Source: an uncultured Caldilineaceae bacterium (GTDB lineage: Bacteria; Chloroflexota; Anaerolineae; Caldilineales; Caldilineaceae). From it: a stretch of DNA of 64,000 nt. Location of the stretch: positions 1 through 64,000 of the forward strand of contig CATOTS010000014.1 of the NCBI GenBank assembly GCA_951813625.1. Reading direction: 5' to 3'. The notes under the pieces are model-generated. The model worked only from the letters and a program-made list of their open reading frames with translations, was not told where the DNA came from and searched no databases. Of this stretch, positions 17,674 through 29,346 are shown piece by piece. Made by a program: the position numbers and the translations under genes. How positions within the stretch are numbered: the stretch's first letter is position 1; each line of letters starts with the position of its first letter.

Positions 17674-18373
17674 GGTGCAGTCCAAAATCGGCGTACAAAT
17701 TCCCATGCCTCAAGTTGCAGCCAAGCCATGGCCGGTCCACGCCCCATGCCCTCGAAGAGCGAAGAAATAAGCTTTCCCGTATCCTTTGGGACGGTCGGGC
17801 CTTCGGCCCTCCCTTGTGCGGGGGGACTCCCCCCGCAACGCCCCCCTGACCCAACCCGCAGTTGACGTTCTTCGTGGAGATTCGCGCAGATTCGTGGATT
17901 AAGCCCTTGCCCTTGACGTTGCAGTTCGAGTATCGCCCCTTCCGAGTCTCGGCAGTCTCGGCCGTTCTGGACGGTCGGGCCTGCGGCCCTCCCTTGTGCG
18001 GGGGGACTCCCCCCGCAACGCCCCCCTGACCCAACCCGCAGTTGACGTTCTTCGTGGAGATTCGCGCAATTTCGTGGATAAAGCCCTTGCCCTTGACGTC
18101 GCCGGCAACTGACCACTGACCACTGACCACTGCAGTTCTGGACGGTCGGCCCTGCGGCCCTCCCTTGTGCGGGGGGACTCCCCCCGCAACGCCCCTCTGA
18201 CACAACCCGCAGTTGACGTTCTTCGTGGAGATTCGCGCAATTTCGTGGATAAAGCCCTTGCCCTTGAAGTTGCCGGCAACTGGCCACTGACCACTGGCCA
18301 CTGCAGTTCTGGACGGTCGGGCCTTACGGCCCTCCCTTGTGCGGGGGGACTCCCCCCGCAACGCCCCCCTGAT
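17674..18373 (+). repeat. Composite repeat element, copy A (leader + three units + partial unit)
   Basis: A 115-bp leader (17674-17788, beginning GGTGCAGTCCAAAA) precedes tandem units at 17789-17968 (180 bp), 17969-18139 (171 bp), 18140-18310 (171 bp) and a truncated unit to 18373. Each unit opens with GGACGGTCGG, then a GGGCC-loop-GGCCC hairpin, then a perfect 9-bp hairpin (TGCGGGGGG, loop ACT, CCCCCCGCA; first at 17817-17837). The rest of the unit has TTCGTGGAGATTCGCGCA-type sequence and an ACTGGCCACTG micro-repeat. Long open frames across it result from the 171-base period and GC content and should not be called genes. Copy B is at 40259-40980. Confidence 0.9.
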
Positions 18374-19046
18374 GTATTCTCCCCACCGTGTGTGGGGTCA
18401 ATGCAGCCCTGCGCCTGCCCGCTGCCTCTCCCAAAGCCGCTAAACCATTTCAGCTACCGTCGCCACGAATCCCCCGCCAGACGACTCCCACCCAGAAGCG
18501 GAATGCACCCCTGCCGAACGGCAACGCAGTGGATTGTGGATTTCGAGAGTGGTAATGGTCAAATCGCCTGCCGCAGTCGACCGTATCCTCTACTGCTGGA
18601 CCCATACGCTTTCTGCGCTATATCGACAGCTCGAGTTATCCCTTGTCTACCTTTCCACGAAGAAGGCGCGCCTCTTTCACACCCCAGAATTGCACAATGT
18701 ATCATTTATCAAATAGAATTCGCACTCTGGAATACTCTCGGCGGCCAGAAAGAAAATGGAAGACACATCACCCTACCCCGAAGACCATGGCATGGAGCAC
18801 GTCGAGTCGAAAGGAGGCAACAACAATCACAGAAAGAGACCCGGCAAAGTCTCTTCTTTCGCACCTCCTCGAATACGTGAGGCCGCGCTCAATTTCGCTA
18901 TTGCCAAACAGTAACAATCTACAGATAGCCAGGCTCAGAGAGAATCCCCCGTGGAAACCAAATCGCCAGCTACGTTAGTTGCGAAAATCAAACACTTATC
19001 TCAAGTCAAATGTAACCTGCCCTTCCACCCACCAGGAGGCCGGACA
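18374..19046. other. Intergenic, no gene seen
   Basis: About 670 bp of lower-GC sequence between repeat copy A and the lipoprotein gene. A small inverted repeat (CCCCACCGTGTGTGGGG) lies just after the repeat. Open frames here lack ribosome sites or recognisable content. The promoter of the lipoprotein gene is presumably inside. Confidence 0.5.
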
Positions 19047-19499
19047 GTGCGCCCTGCACCAACACGCATACTCACTCTTTTGCTCCCACTCGCAATTCTC
19101 ATAGCGTCATGCAACCCCATTCCGACCAAGGAACAGCCGGCCGCTTACGCCCAGGCACTGGTATTCGATGCTATCCGTTTCTACAATGAGAATGGCCGCG
19201 AAGCCACCGTCAAGCACTTCAGCTCGTTCGACCAGGTTGACGGCCAGTGGTACGTCTTCATGTTCGACGAAAACAACGTCTATATCGCAAGCCCATACAC
19301 CGCACTCATCGGCAGAGACCTCTCTAAGCTCGTAGACGTTAACGGAAATAAGTACGGAGAACATATCGCGAGCACCACCACAGCAGGCAAGTGGATCAGC
19401 TACGCCTTCCTCAACCCGCAAACGAATGAGCAGCAACGCAAAAACGCCTGGTTCGTCCGGCACGACGGGCTGGTTTTCGCCTCCGGTTACTACGAATAG
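19047..19499 (+). CDS. Lipoprotein with Cache-like sensor domain
   Basis: The start is a GTG seven bases after AGGAGG (19034-19039), giving a 150-residue lipoprotein with lipobox LIASC. The remainder resembles a single Cache domain: FSSFDQVDGQWYVFMFDE, IASPYTALIGRDLSKLVDVNG and GKWISYAFLNP follow the order seen in sCache ligand-binding modules, which are usually the outer part of chemoreceptors or kinases. Here it stands alone as a tethered extracytoplasmic domain with no kinase or receptor next to it. The ligand is unknown. Confidence 0.7.
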   Translation: MRPAPTRILTLLLPLAILIASCNPIPTKEQPAAYAQALVFDAIRFYNENGREATVKHFSSFDQVDGQWYVFMFDENNVYIASPYTALIGRDLSKLVDVNGNKYGEHIASTTTAGKWISYAFLNPQTNEQQRKNAWFVRHDGLVFASGYYE

Positions 19500-20202
19500 C
19501 TTCACAAAGAACATCCCGGGATAGCCGCAGCAACACTTCTAGTTCGTAAACGAGAATGCCGCTGCCGCCTCACAAGCGGCCTCGTTTCCTACCCTCCACT
19601 GCCGAATTCGCACTGACCATGACGGATTTCCTCGCCTGCACGCCACTTCCGCATGACCGCGCAACTCGCAAGAAGCCCAGTCTGGTTTGTCGACGCTTCC
19701 TCGATCTAGCTTTGCAAGTCATCTGCAAGCGCACACCTCCGAATTCCGTGTACAGGACCGGTCAAGGCGCCCGCCGCGCTCGTGCATGTCAGGAACAATG
19801 TGCTCCCCGGCAGTCCCTGCCTTGCCTCGAACCGGCCCGCAGTCGATCGTTCACCTTGGGAATCCGAACGGGCGCCGGTTGCGCATTGTGGGCTGAGTAG
19901 AGAAACGAGAGGCGTCGGCAAATAGAGTGAACTGCCGCTAGTCGCCCACTCTCGCGAAAACATGCCGGTCAGTTGCCGTGGCGGAATTGTCAGCCTCCTC
20001 ACTTTTGAATCAGCGCTTCTGTGGTACAATGCCGATATGCTCCCGGCCAGCATCGATCCGATCAGCGCGGGCGCTTGCCGGCGCGCTATGGTCGCGGAAC
20101 CAATCCCTCGCACCGATTCATGCTGCGATGGCCGGAAGCTGCGGCAAGATGCGCTCGCACGGGCGAGACGCGGAATTTCCAATCAGACGCGTCGGGAACA
20201 AT
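19500..20202. other. Intergenic, no gene seen
   Basis: About 700 bp with no convincing gene. A short GCCGC/GCGGC inverted repeat at 19564-19580 followed by a few T could end the lipoprotein transcript, but it is weak. The lon promoter should lie in the distal part. In-frame starts for lon exist upstream of 20203 but would add Ser/Arg-rich sequence not seen in the family. Confidence 0.45.
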
Positions 20203-23007
<2,805 letters not shown>

Positions 23008-23050
23008 ACAGGGCTGTCCTGCTAAGAACGGGGCAGTTTCAAGATAGAAA

Positions 23051-24904
23051 ATGAGTAGAAGAAGAAGATCTAGAGGCGCCTCTGCAGGTGGCGCCCAAGC
23101 GCAGACCGGCCAGCGTCAAGGCGCCGGAAGACTGCGCTGGCTCAAGGTGGACTTGCACACCCACACGCCGGCCTCAAGCGACTACGAGGAGCCCGGCATT
23201 TCCTACCTGGAGTGGCTGGCGACGGCGCGCAAGCGCGGCCTGGATATCGTCGCCATCACCGATCACAACACCGTCGCCGGCGTCGACGCCATCCGCAGCG
23301 AAATCGAGTGGTTGACCCGCCTGCAGCAGCAGAACAGGCTTACCGACGTTGAACGCAGCAATCTGGAGCAGTGGCGTAAGCTGGCCAACGAAATTATCGT
23401 TCTTCCCGGCTTCGAATTTACCGCCACCTTTGGCTTCCACATCCTCGGCATCTATCCCCCCGAAACTACGGTCCGCGAGCTCGAACACATTCTCTTGCGC
23501 CTGAATGTGCCGCAGGACAAGCTCGACGCCGGCTCGACCGAGACCGGCGCCAGCACAGACGTCATCAGCGCCTACGAGACCATCGTAGACTCCGGCGGCA
23601 TCGCCATCGCTGCCCACGCCAACAGCACGCACGGTGTTGCCATGCGCAATTTTCCCTTTGGCGGCCAGACCAAGATCTCCTATACGCAGAATGCCAACCT
23701 GAGCGCACTCGAAGTGACCGATCTGGAAAGCCGCAGCCGCAAAGCGACGTCGCGCTTTTTCAACGGCTCCAAGCCGGAGTACCCGCGCAAGATGCATTGC
23801 ATCCAGGGAAGCGACGCCCACCGCCTTACCACTGATCCCCGCAACAGCAGACGCCTCGGCATCGGCGAGCGCGCCACCGAACTGCTTCTGCCCGAACCGT
23901 CGTTCGATGCAATCAAGGAGTTGTTTTCCAGCAGTCGTTTTGACCGCACGCGCCCCTTTCGCGCGCCGGAAAAGGTGGTCGATCACCTGGCCGCGGCCAG
24001 AGCCGAAGGGCCCAACCAAACCCAGAGTTTCCACGAGACCGCCAACAAAAAGGGCGGGCGGCAGACGGTCGTCCTCGCCGACCTCTGCGCCTTCGCCAAT
24101 ACCGACGGCGGTACTATCTTTGTCGGCGCCAACGCGCGCAAGGGCAAAGTGAAAGGGCTTGTCAACTCCAAACAGGCGCAGACGGAAATCCAGCAGGCCA
24201 TCACCGAACGGCTGACGCCGCCTCTGGAGCCCCGCTACGAAGTCCTCTCCAATAGCGGCGCCGATGTGCTGCGCATCGGCGTCGACGCCGGCGACGAAAA
24301 GCCATATTGCCTCGACGGCTCCAAGTTCTACGTGCGCAGTGACGCTGAGACCAGCCTGGCGCTTAGAGACGAAATCGTGGCCCTCGTACTCGAGAGCGTC
24401 GGCCTCAACGCTGACCTGGTCGGCAGCGATGATGGAGATGGAACGCCGGCAGCGAATGATTCCGCAGACGAGGACAAGGACGGCCCGGGCGCACGCAGTA
24501 ACTCGAAGCGCACGCGCGGTCGCACGACGAAGGCATCCCCGAAGGAGAGTGATCCCTTCTTCCTGCCACAGGACGGCGTCGAAATCGTGGACCGCGAAAC
24601 AAGGGGCGACACCACATACTACGTCGTGCGCAACCTGCGCAATCAGCGCTCAGTCGGCAATGTGACCCGCCAGGGCGCACGCAAGCTGTGGAACTACGCC
24701 ATTACCCAATACGAGGATAGCCCGGCTAAGTCAAACCAGATCCGCTGGAAGGAAAACGTCGGCATCGTCCGTTCGGCCAAGCGCGCCGGCAAGGTGCGCT
24801 TTGATCTGGCCTTGCGAAACGGGTCCGATATTCGTATCTTCTACGGGGTCACCGAAGAGGGGATGGAAGGCGACTGGGCGCAATTTGTCGAAGAAGCCGA
24901 ATAG
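23051..24904 (+). CDS. PHP-domain phosphoesterase fused to an AlbA_2 (Schlafen-like) domain
   Basis: Residues 1-30 are basic. Residues 31-290 form a PHP domain with the metal motifs VDLHTHTP (H36, H38), AITDHN (D71, H72), IAAHAN and GSDAHR. Residues about 315-445 match AlbA_2: [11 protein letters not shown], then [20 protein letters not shown] charged linker (450-510) leads to a conserved-looking C-terminal domain of about 110 residues not recognised. PHP domains hydrolyse phosphoesters, while AlbA_2/Schlafen cores bind or cut nucleic acid in some proteins. It starts 44 bp after lon and may share its transcript. Function unknown; nucleic-acid processing is an inference. Confidence 0.8.
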   Translation: MSRRRRSRGASAGGAQAQTGQRQGAGRLRWLKVDLHTHTPASSDYEEPGISYLEWLATARKRGLDIVAITDHNTVAGVDAIRSEIEWLTRLQQQNRLTDVERSNLEQWRKLANEIIVLPGFEFTATFGFHILGIYPPETTVRELEHILLRLNVPQDKLDAGSTETGASTDVISAYETIVDSGGIAIAAHANSTHGVAMRNFPFGGQTKISYTQNANLSALEVTDLESRSRKATSRFFNGSKPEYPRKMHCIQGSDAHRLTTDPRNSRRLGIGERATELLLPEPSFDAIKELFSSSRFDRTRPFRAPEKVVDHLAAARAEGPNQTQSFHETANKKGGRQTVVLADLCAFANTDGGTIFVGANARKGKVKGLVNSKQAQTEIQQAITERLTPPLEPRYEVLSNSGADVLRIGVDAGDEKPYCLDGSKFYVRSDAETSLALRDEIVALVLESVGLNADLVGSDDGDGTPAANDSADEDKDGPGARSNSKRTRGRTTKASPKESDPFFLPQDGVEIVDRETRGDTTYYVVRNLRNQRSVGNVTRQGARKLWNYAITQYEDSPAKSNQIRWKENVGIVRSAKRAGKVRFDLALRNGSDIRIFYGVTEEGMEGDWAQFVEEAE

Positions 24905-24941
24905 TGGTATCTAAAGTCATCCGGTTTCCGGCAGGTTTCTC

Positions 24942-25898
24942 TCACCAGATGTAGATGACGGCCACCACCGATAACAACCACAGGATTACGCCCGATAGCA
25001 ACGGCCGATCTGAGAACAACAGGTCTTCCGGCGCACCCCCCCTCTGTTCCACATGAATCAGATAGAGATAGCGGAACACGACGAAGACGATCAGCGGGAC
25101 CGTCAACATCATCTGCGCCGGCCCGGCCAGAGCGGTCTCGGCTTCGAAACTGTAGAGGGTGTAGCTGATCAGGCCGCTGACCGTGACGAGACCGATAATC
25201 TGATCGAGAAAGGGCAGGTTATACTTGTCCAGGCTGCTCCTGTGGCCCGACGCCGAATCTTTCAGCAACAGGATTTCGTGACGGCGTTTGCCGAAGCCGA
25301 CAAAGAAGGCCAGCAGACTCACACATATGTACAGCCACGGGCTGAACGCGCTTACATGCACCGCGGTCAAGCCAGCAACAACTCGCAGCAGAAAGAAAAC
25401 CGCGATCATCAATACGTCAATAATCACGAGCCGCTTCAGATAAAAGGTGTATGCCGCATTCAGAATCAGGTACGCGGCCACCGTCAGCCCGATCTGGGAA
25501 TCGAAAAGGCCGGCGCCCAGCAAGCTTAGAGCGGCCAGGAGGACGAAAGCCACTTTGGCCACGGCCGGGCTCAGTTGCCCGCTCGCCAATGGTCTCAGCC
25601 GTTTGCGCGGATGAAGCCGGTCGCTTTCTATATCAACCAGGTCGTTCAGAAGATAGACACTGCTGGAAACCAGACAAAAGGCGACGAAGGCAACGGCCGC
25701 CGCGAGGACGAGACTAGGGTCGAGCAGCTTCCCATCAAAAATCAGCCCGACTAGCACGAAACCGTTCTTAGTCCACTGCTTGGGCCGCATCGTACGCAGC
25801 AGGCCGCGAAGTTGGGCTAGCAAGCCAGTCGGCCTCTCACCTGCTGAATGAAGACCGCCCCCGGAGACCGACGAGGACGGCTCGGACGCGCTTGACAT
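24942..25898 (-). CDS. UbiA-family prenyltransferase, decaprenyl-phosphate phosphoribosyltransferase-like
   Basis: The 318-residue integral membrane protein carries the UbiA motif YLLNDLVDIESDRLHPRKRLRPLASG, whose extended form is typical of decaprenyl-phosphate 5-phosphoribosyltransferases that make the precursor of lipid-linked arabinose. Later it has YTFYLKRLVIIDV and FFVGFGKRRHE, also matching that subgroup, and about eight membrane helices. AGGAG eight bases upstream of the ATG supports the start. No other arabinan gene is visible, so the final sugar product in this organism is uncertain. Confidence 0.85.
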   Translation of the reverse strand: MSSASEPSSSVSGGGLHSAGERPTGLLAQLRGLLRTMRPKQWTKNGFVLVGLIFDGKLLDPSLVLAAAVAFVAFCLVSSSVYLLNDLVDIESDRLHPRKRLRPLASGQLSPAVAKVAFVLLAALSLLGAGLFDSQIGLTVAAYLILNAAYTFYLKRLVIIDVLMIAVFFLLRVVAGLTAVHVSAFSPWLYICVSLLAFFVGFGKRRHEILLLKDSASGHRSSLDKYNLPFLDQIIGLVTVSGLISYTLYSFEAETALAGPAQMMLTVPLIVFVVFRYLYLIHVEQRGGAPEDLLFSDRPLLSGVILWLLSVVAVIYIW

Positions 25899-26089
25899 CG
25901 CCAGAACTCCTGGTTTTGCTGCGTTCGATTCACGCCAGAGTAACGCGCTGGAATTCAGCCAATGATACTTTACACATCATAGGGGAGCCAAACCTGACAT
26001 TTGGCCGCGCCGCCTGTTCCGATGGGCCGGCGCCGGTGAATGTTGCCCAGTCTGATGAAATATCCCGGTACCAGTCAACTTCCCGTGTC

Positions 26090-27502
26090 ATGACAATAGT
26101 TCTCATTGTTCTGATCGTTTTCCTGCTCATTGCGCTCAATGGGCTCTTTGTCGCCGCCGAAATCGGCACCGTCGGCGCGCGCCGAGCCCGCATAGCCCAG
26201 CAGGCCGCCGAAGGCAACCGCTTTGCCAGCCTGCTGCTGCCGCACCTCGAAAGCCCCTCCAGGCTCGACGACTACATCGCCGCCTGCCAGCTCGGTATCA
26301 CACTTTCAAGCCTCGTGCTCGGCTTCTACGGCCAGGCCGCGATCACGCCGCTGGTCGCGCCGCTCCTGAGCAGTTCCGGCCTCGTGGCCCAGGCCGCTGC
26401 GACCTCGATCGCAACCACCGTCGTTCTGATTGTGCTGACCGTGATCCAGGTCGCGCTCAGCGAGCTCGCCCCCAAGACCGTCGCCATCCAGTTTCCCGAA
26501 CGGACATCGCTCCTGCTGATCCTGCCCGTAACCTGGTCGATGGTCGTCATGCGCCCGCTCATCTGGTTCTTCAACGGCAGCGGCCGCCTGATTCTGCGTC
26601 TCATCGGCCTCCGGGCCGTCTCCGAGGGCCTGCACATCCACGCCCCCGAAGAAATCCTGATGATGGTGCAGGAAAGCGGCGCCGGCGGTCTGCTCGAAGA
26701 GGGCGAGACCGAGCTGCTGGAGAATACCTTGCAGCTGCGGCAACGTTCCCTCCGCAGTGTCATGGTGCCCCGCACACAGCTTCTGGCCGCGCCCGTAGAG
26801 CTGGATCCTGCCGAGCTGCTAGGCCTGCTGGCAGAATCAAGCCATTCGCGCCTCCCGCTCTACGAAGAATCTATCGACAACATCGTCGGCGTGGTGCATC
26901 TGAAGGACCTGCTCAGTCTGCGCCTCTCGTTGGAGGGAACCGGACCTGGCCGGCCGTCCAGCGCCGCCGGCGCCGACCGCGGCGTTCGATCTCTGATGCG
27001 CTTGCCTCCCTTTGTACCCGAATCGGCCTCGGTTGCCACTGTCTTTCGCCAGTTGCAGCGCGATCGCTTCCACATGGCGATCGTCATCGATGAGTATGGC
27101 GGTACCTCGGGGATCGTAACTTTTGAGGACCTGGTTGAGGAAATCTTCGGCGAAATAGCCGATGAATTCGACTCGGACAGCCGTGAAATCGTCCTGGACG
27201 ACGACGGCCGCCTTCTGCTCGAAGGTGACGTCGAGTTGGACCGGTTGGCAGAAATCCTGGGAGCACCCCTCCACGTCGAAGATGTAGATACAATCGGCGG
27301 GGCATTGCTCGCCGCGCTGGGAGCGATTCCAGAGCCCGGCCAGGAGGTACATCTGCACGGCATCGAGTTTCGCGTCGAGCAGGTGAGCGGCTACGCGGTC
27401 GCCCAGGTTAGCGTCGCCCTGCCTCCAAACTCGGCGGTGGACCCGCGGCAGGGCGCTGTGTCGCTCGATCGCAGCAGCGGGCAACCGCGCAACCGGAGCT
27501 GA
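26090..27502 (+). CDS. CNNM/CorC-family membrane protein with CBS domains (hemolysin-like)
   Basis: The 470-residue protein starts with three or four membrane helices of the DUF21/CNNM domain (IALNGLFVAAEIGTVGARRAR), then the CBS pair (VPRTQLLAAP to PFVPESASVATVFRQL) and the C-terminal CorC_HlyC domain with DEYGGTSGIVTFEDLVEEIFGEI and DTIGGALLAALG. Such proteins are implicated in magnesium or cobalt efflux. The ATG at 26090 begins the first helix; longer in-frame starts would place a soluble tail before it. It is followed four bases later by a paralogue. Confidence 0.9.
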   Translation: MTIVLIVLIVFLLIALNGLFVAAEIGTVGARRARIAQQAAEGNRFASLLLPHLESPSRLDDYIAACQLGITLSSLVLGFYGQAAITPLVAPLLSSSGLVAQAAATSIATTVVLIVLTVIQVALSELAPKTVAIQFPERTSLLLILPVTWSMVVMRPLIWFFNGSGRLILRLIGLRAVSEGLHIHAPEEILMMVQESGAGGLLEEGETELLENTLQLRQRSLRSVMVPRTQLLAAPVELDPAELLGLLAESSHSRLPLYEESIDNIVGVVHLKDLLSLRLSLEGTGPGRPSSAAGADRGVRSLMRLPPFVPESASVATVFRQLQRDRFHMAIVIDEYGGTSGIVTFEDLVEEIFGEIADEFDSDSREIVLDDDGRLLLEGDVELDRLAEILGAPLHVEDVDTIGGALLAALGAIPEPGQEVHLHGIEFRVEQVSGYAVAQVSVALPPNSAVDPRQGAVSLDRSSGQPRNRS

Positions 27503-27506
27503 ACCG

Positions 27507-28895
27507 GTGGAATACCTGCTTCCCACCTTTATCATCGCCGCGTTGATCTTCTTCAACGGCCTCTTTGTTAGTGTTGAGTTTGCCGTCGTGGCCTCCTCGC
27601 GCGCCCGCATGGCCCGACTCGCCAACCAGGGCTCGGCCCCCGCTGCCAGAATTCTGCGCATACTGACCGAAACGCGCTGGCAGACCCGTTTTATCATCAT
27701 GGCACAGCTCGGCATCACCCTCTCCAGCCTCGGCCTGGGCATGTACGGTGAGCACACGGTCGCGCATTGGTTCCTGGACCTGCTCGAGCATTACGGCGTA
27801 GAGCGCGGATTCTTCACGGTCGCCACCGCACACACCGCCGCCTCCGTGCTGGCTATCGCCCTCATGACCTACCTGCACGTGGTCCTCGGCGAGGTCATGC
27901 CCAAGTCGCTTGCGCTGCAGGCGCCGGAAGCGACCGCCCTGCGCGTCATCGGTCCCGTTTCCTTCATTCAACGCATCTTTTCACCGGTCATCTTCGTCCT
28001 TAACGCCATCGCACGCGCGATTACGCGCGCCTGCGGCGTCCCCGAACGCGGCGAGCACGACCACATGGTCTCCGCACAGGAACTCGAACTGATCGTAGAA
28101 GAAAGCTCAGAAGAGGGACTGCTCGCGCCATCAGAACAGCTCTACATCGAAAATATCCTCGACATGCGCGAGCGCACCGTCGGCCAGGTGATGACCCCGC
28201 GCACGCGCATCGTCGGCATCTCCGCCGACGAGTCTCAAGAGACGGTCCTGCGCCTCGTCTGCGACTCCAATCACTCGCGCTTTCCCATCTACGAGGGCGA
28301 TCTCGATCAGATTAAGGGATTCTTCCACGTGAAAGACCTGGCCCGCCACCTGATGCGCGGCGAGCTGGACGGCCCGCTCGACCTGCGCCGTATGGCCGAA
28401 AATCGCCCCGTGATCGCGGTGCCCGAGACGCTCTCGCTCGACCTGATGTTGCGCCGCTTCCGCGCCGAAAGTGGTGCGCTCGCCGTCGTCATCGACGAAT
28501 ACGGCGGCACCGCCGGTATCGTCACCTTTGAAGACCTGCTCGAAGAGGTAGTCGGCGAGATCCAGGACGAGTTTGACATCGAACGTGCCCCCTTCGAACT
28601 GATCGGCGAACGCCGCCTCCGCGTTGACGGCTCGCTGCTCTTGCACGAGTTGAATCAGCATTTTGATATCAAATTTGAAGACCAGGAGGTCGATACCGTC
28701 GGCGGCCTGATCATGGCCCGGCTGGGCCGGATTCCCGAAGTCGGCGACAAGGTGGAGCTGGACGGCGTCCGCTATACAGTAGAGCTTGTGGCCGGTCGCG
28801 CCGTCGAGTCGGCCCTGGTAGAACTGCCGGCGTCAACCGCTGCCCCGACCGAGAACCCGGACGCCGCCGCCGAGTCGGCAGACGTCGAAAATTGA
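27507..28895 (+). CDS. CNNM/CorC-family membrane protein with CBS domains (second copy)
   Basis: The 462-residue protein repeats the architecture of the preceding gene: FFNGLFVSVEFAVVASSRARM in the membrane domain, VMTPRTRIVGIS and PVIAVPETLSLDLML in the CBS pair, and DEYGGTAGIVTFEDLLEEVVGEI plus DTVGGLIMARLG at the C-terminus. It begins with GTG at 27507 after a GGAG, four bases beyond the previous stop, so the two are co-transcribed and probably form a hetero-oligomer. Divalent-cation transport is inferred from the family. Confidence 0.9.
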   Translation: MEYLLPTFIIAALIFFNGLFVSVEFAVVASSRARMARLANQGSAPAARILRILTETRWQTRFIIMAQLGITLSSLGLGMYGEHTVAHWFLDLLEHYGVERGFFTVATAHTAASVLAIALMTYLHVVLGEVMPKSLALQAPEATALRVIGPVSFIQRIFSPVIFVLNAIARAITRACGVPERGEHDHMVSAQELELIVEESSEEGLLAPSEQLYIENILDMRERTVGQVMTPRTRIVGISADESQETVLRLVCDSNHSRFPIYEGDLDQIKGFFHVKDLARHLMRGELDGPLDLRRMAENRPVIAVPETLSLDLMLRRFRAESGALAVVIDEYGGTAGIVTFEDLLEEVVGEIQDEFDIERAPFELIGERRLRVDGSLLLHELNQHFDIKFEDQEVDTVGGLIMARLGRIPEVGDKVELDGVRYTVELVAGRAVESALVELPASTAAPTENPDAAAESADVEN

Positions 28896-28941
28896 CACGA
28901 GCGGCCTCCGCTGCTATTATCCACAGCCAACTCGCCCGTCA

Positions 28942-28968
28942 CTACAGTCTCGGCTTTTCAGACTGTAG
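28942..28968 (+). terminator. 9-bp perfect stem-loop after the CNNM pair
   Basis: CTACAGTCT (28942-28950) pairs exactly with AGACTGTAG (28960-28968) around a nine-base loop, 46 bp after the CNNM stop and just before the T-box leader. There is no following T-run, so classical Rho-independent termination is doubtful; it may insulate the two transcripts or belong to the leader. Confidence 0.45.
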
Positions 28969-28993
28969 GGCAGGGCAGGGAAACCACAAAAGG

Positions 28994-29297
28994 CGTTGAC
29001 GGAGAGGAGTAGCCGCCACCAAATCCCCAGCGAGTCCGGGCAGGTGGGAGCCGGATGGATTCCTGCGGCGGCAAAAATCACTCCCGAGCTGCGGCCAGAA
29101 AGGCGGCTTTCGCTGAGTAGAGGCCGACGGTCACGTGAACCGTTACCTTCACCGCCGGGTAGCTGAGCAATGTCACCAGAACAATTCTGGCAGAGCATTT
29201 GCGCCCGGCAAGAAGTTGCCCGGACTGTTGACCGGGAAACAGGGTGGTACCGCGGACCGACAGGCCCGTCCCTGGCAAGGGGACGGGCTTTTATTTT
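28994..29297 (+). promoter_or_regulatory. T-box riboswitch leader, isoleucine specifier
   Basis: The T-box sequence AGGGTGGTACCGCGG is present at 29241-29255, followed by a strong terminator (GCCCGTCCC 29264-29272 pairing with GGGACGGGC 29280-29288, then TTTTATTTT). Stem I is also readable: an AGTAG motif near 29009, a GCCGCC/GGCGGC helix, the distal AGCGAG and GGTGGGAGCC motifs, and a specifier loop AAAAATCA whose ATC codon (29077-29079) specifies isoleucine. Uncharged tRNA-Ile binding would favour the antiterminator and read-through into the AlaX-like and ileS genes. The 5' limit is approximate. Confidence 0.93.
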
Positions 29298-29346
29298 GCC
29301 CCTCGATGCAGTAGTTGACAGCATCGCGGCGGGATGCGAGACAAAA

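Noticed and set aside
17534..18361. Long minus-strand frame of 275 codons across repeat copy A
   Set aside because: Several other frames on both strands are open over the same interval, and the residues simply repeat every 57; it follows from the 171-bp period.
17789..18373. CRISPR array as explanation of the regular repeats
   Set aside because: Units are contiguous 171-bp tandem copies with no short direct repeats alternating with unique spacers, and no cas gene is present.
19706..20182. 158-codon minus frame upstream of lon
   Set aside because: Ser/Arg-rich composition, no start signal and no domain; overlaps the presumed lon promoter.
25919..25945. TTCGATTC near 25926 as a tRNA T-arm
   Set aside because: No acceptor stem, anticodon arm or CCA region could be fitted around it.
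29170..29346. Upstream extension of the AlaX-like gene
   Set aside because: It would translate through the T-box antiterminator and terminator; the ATG at 29347 starts at the conserved domain.
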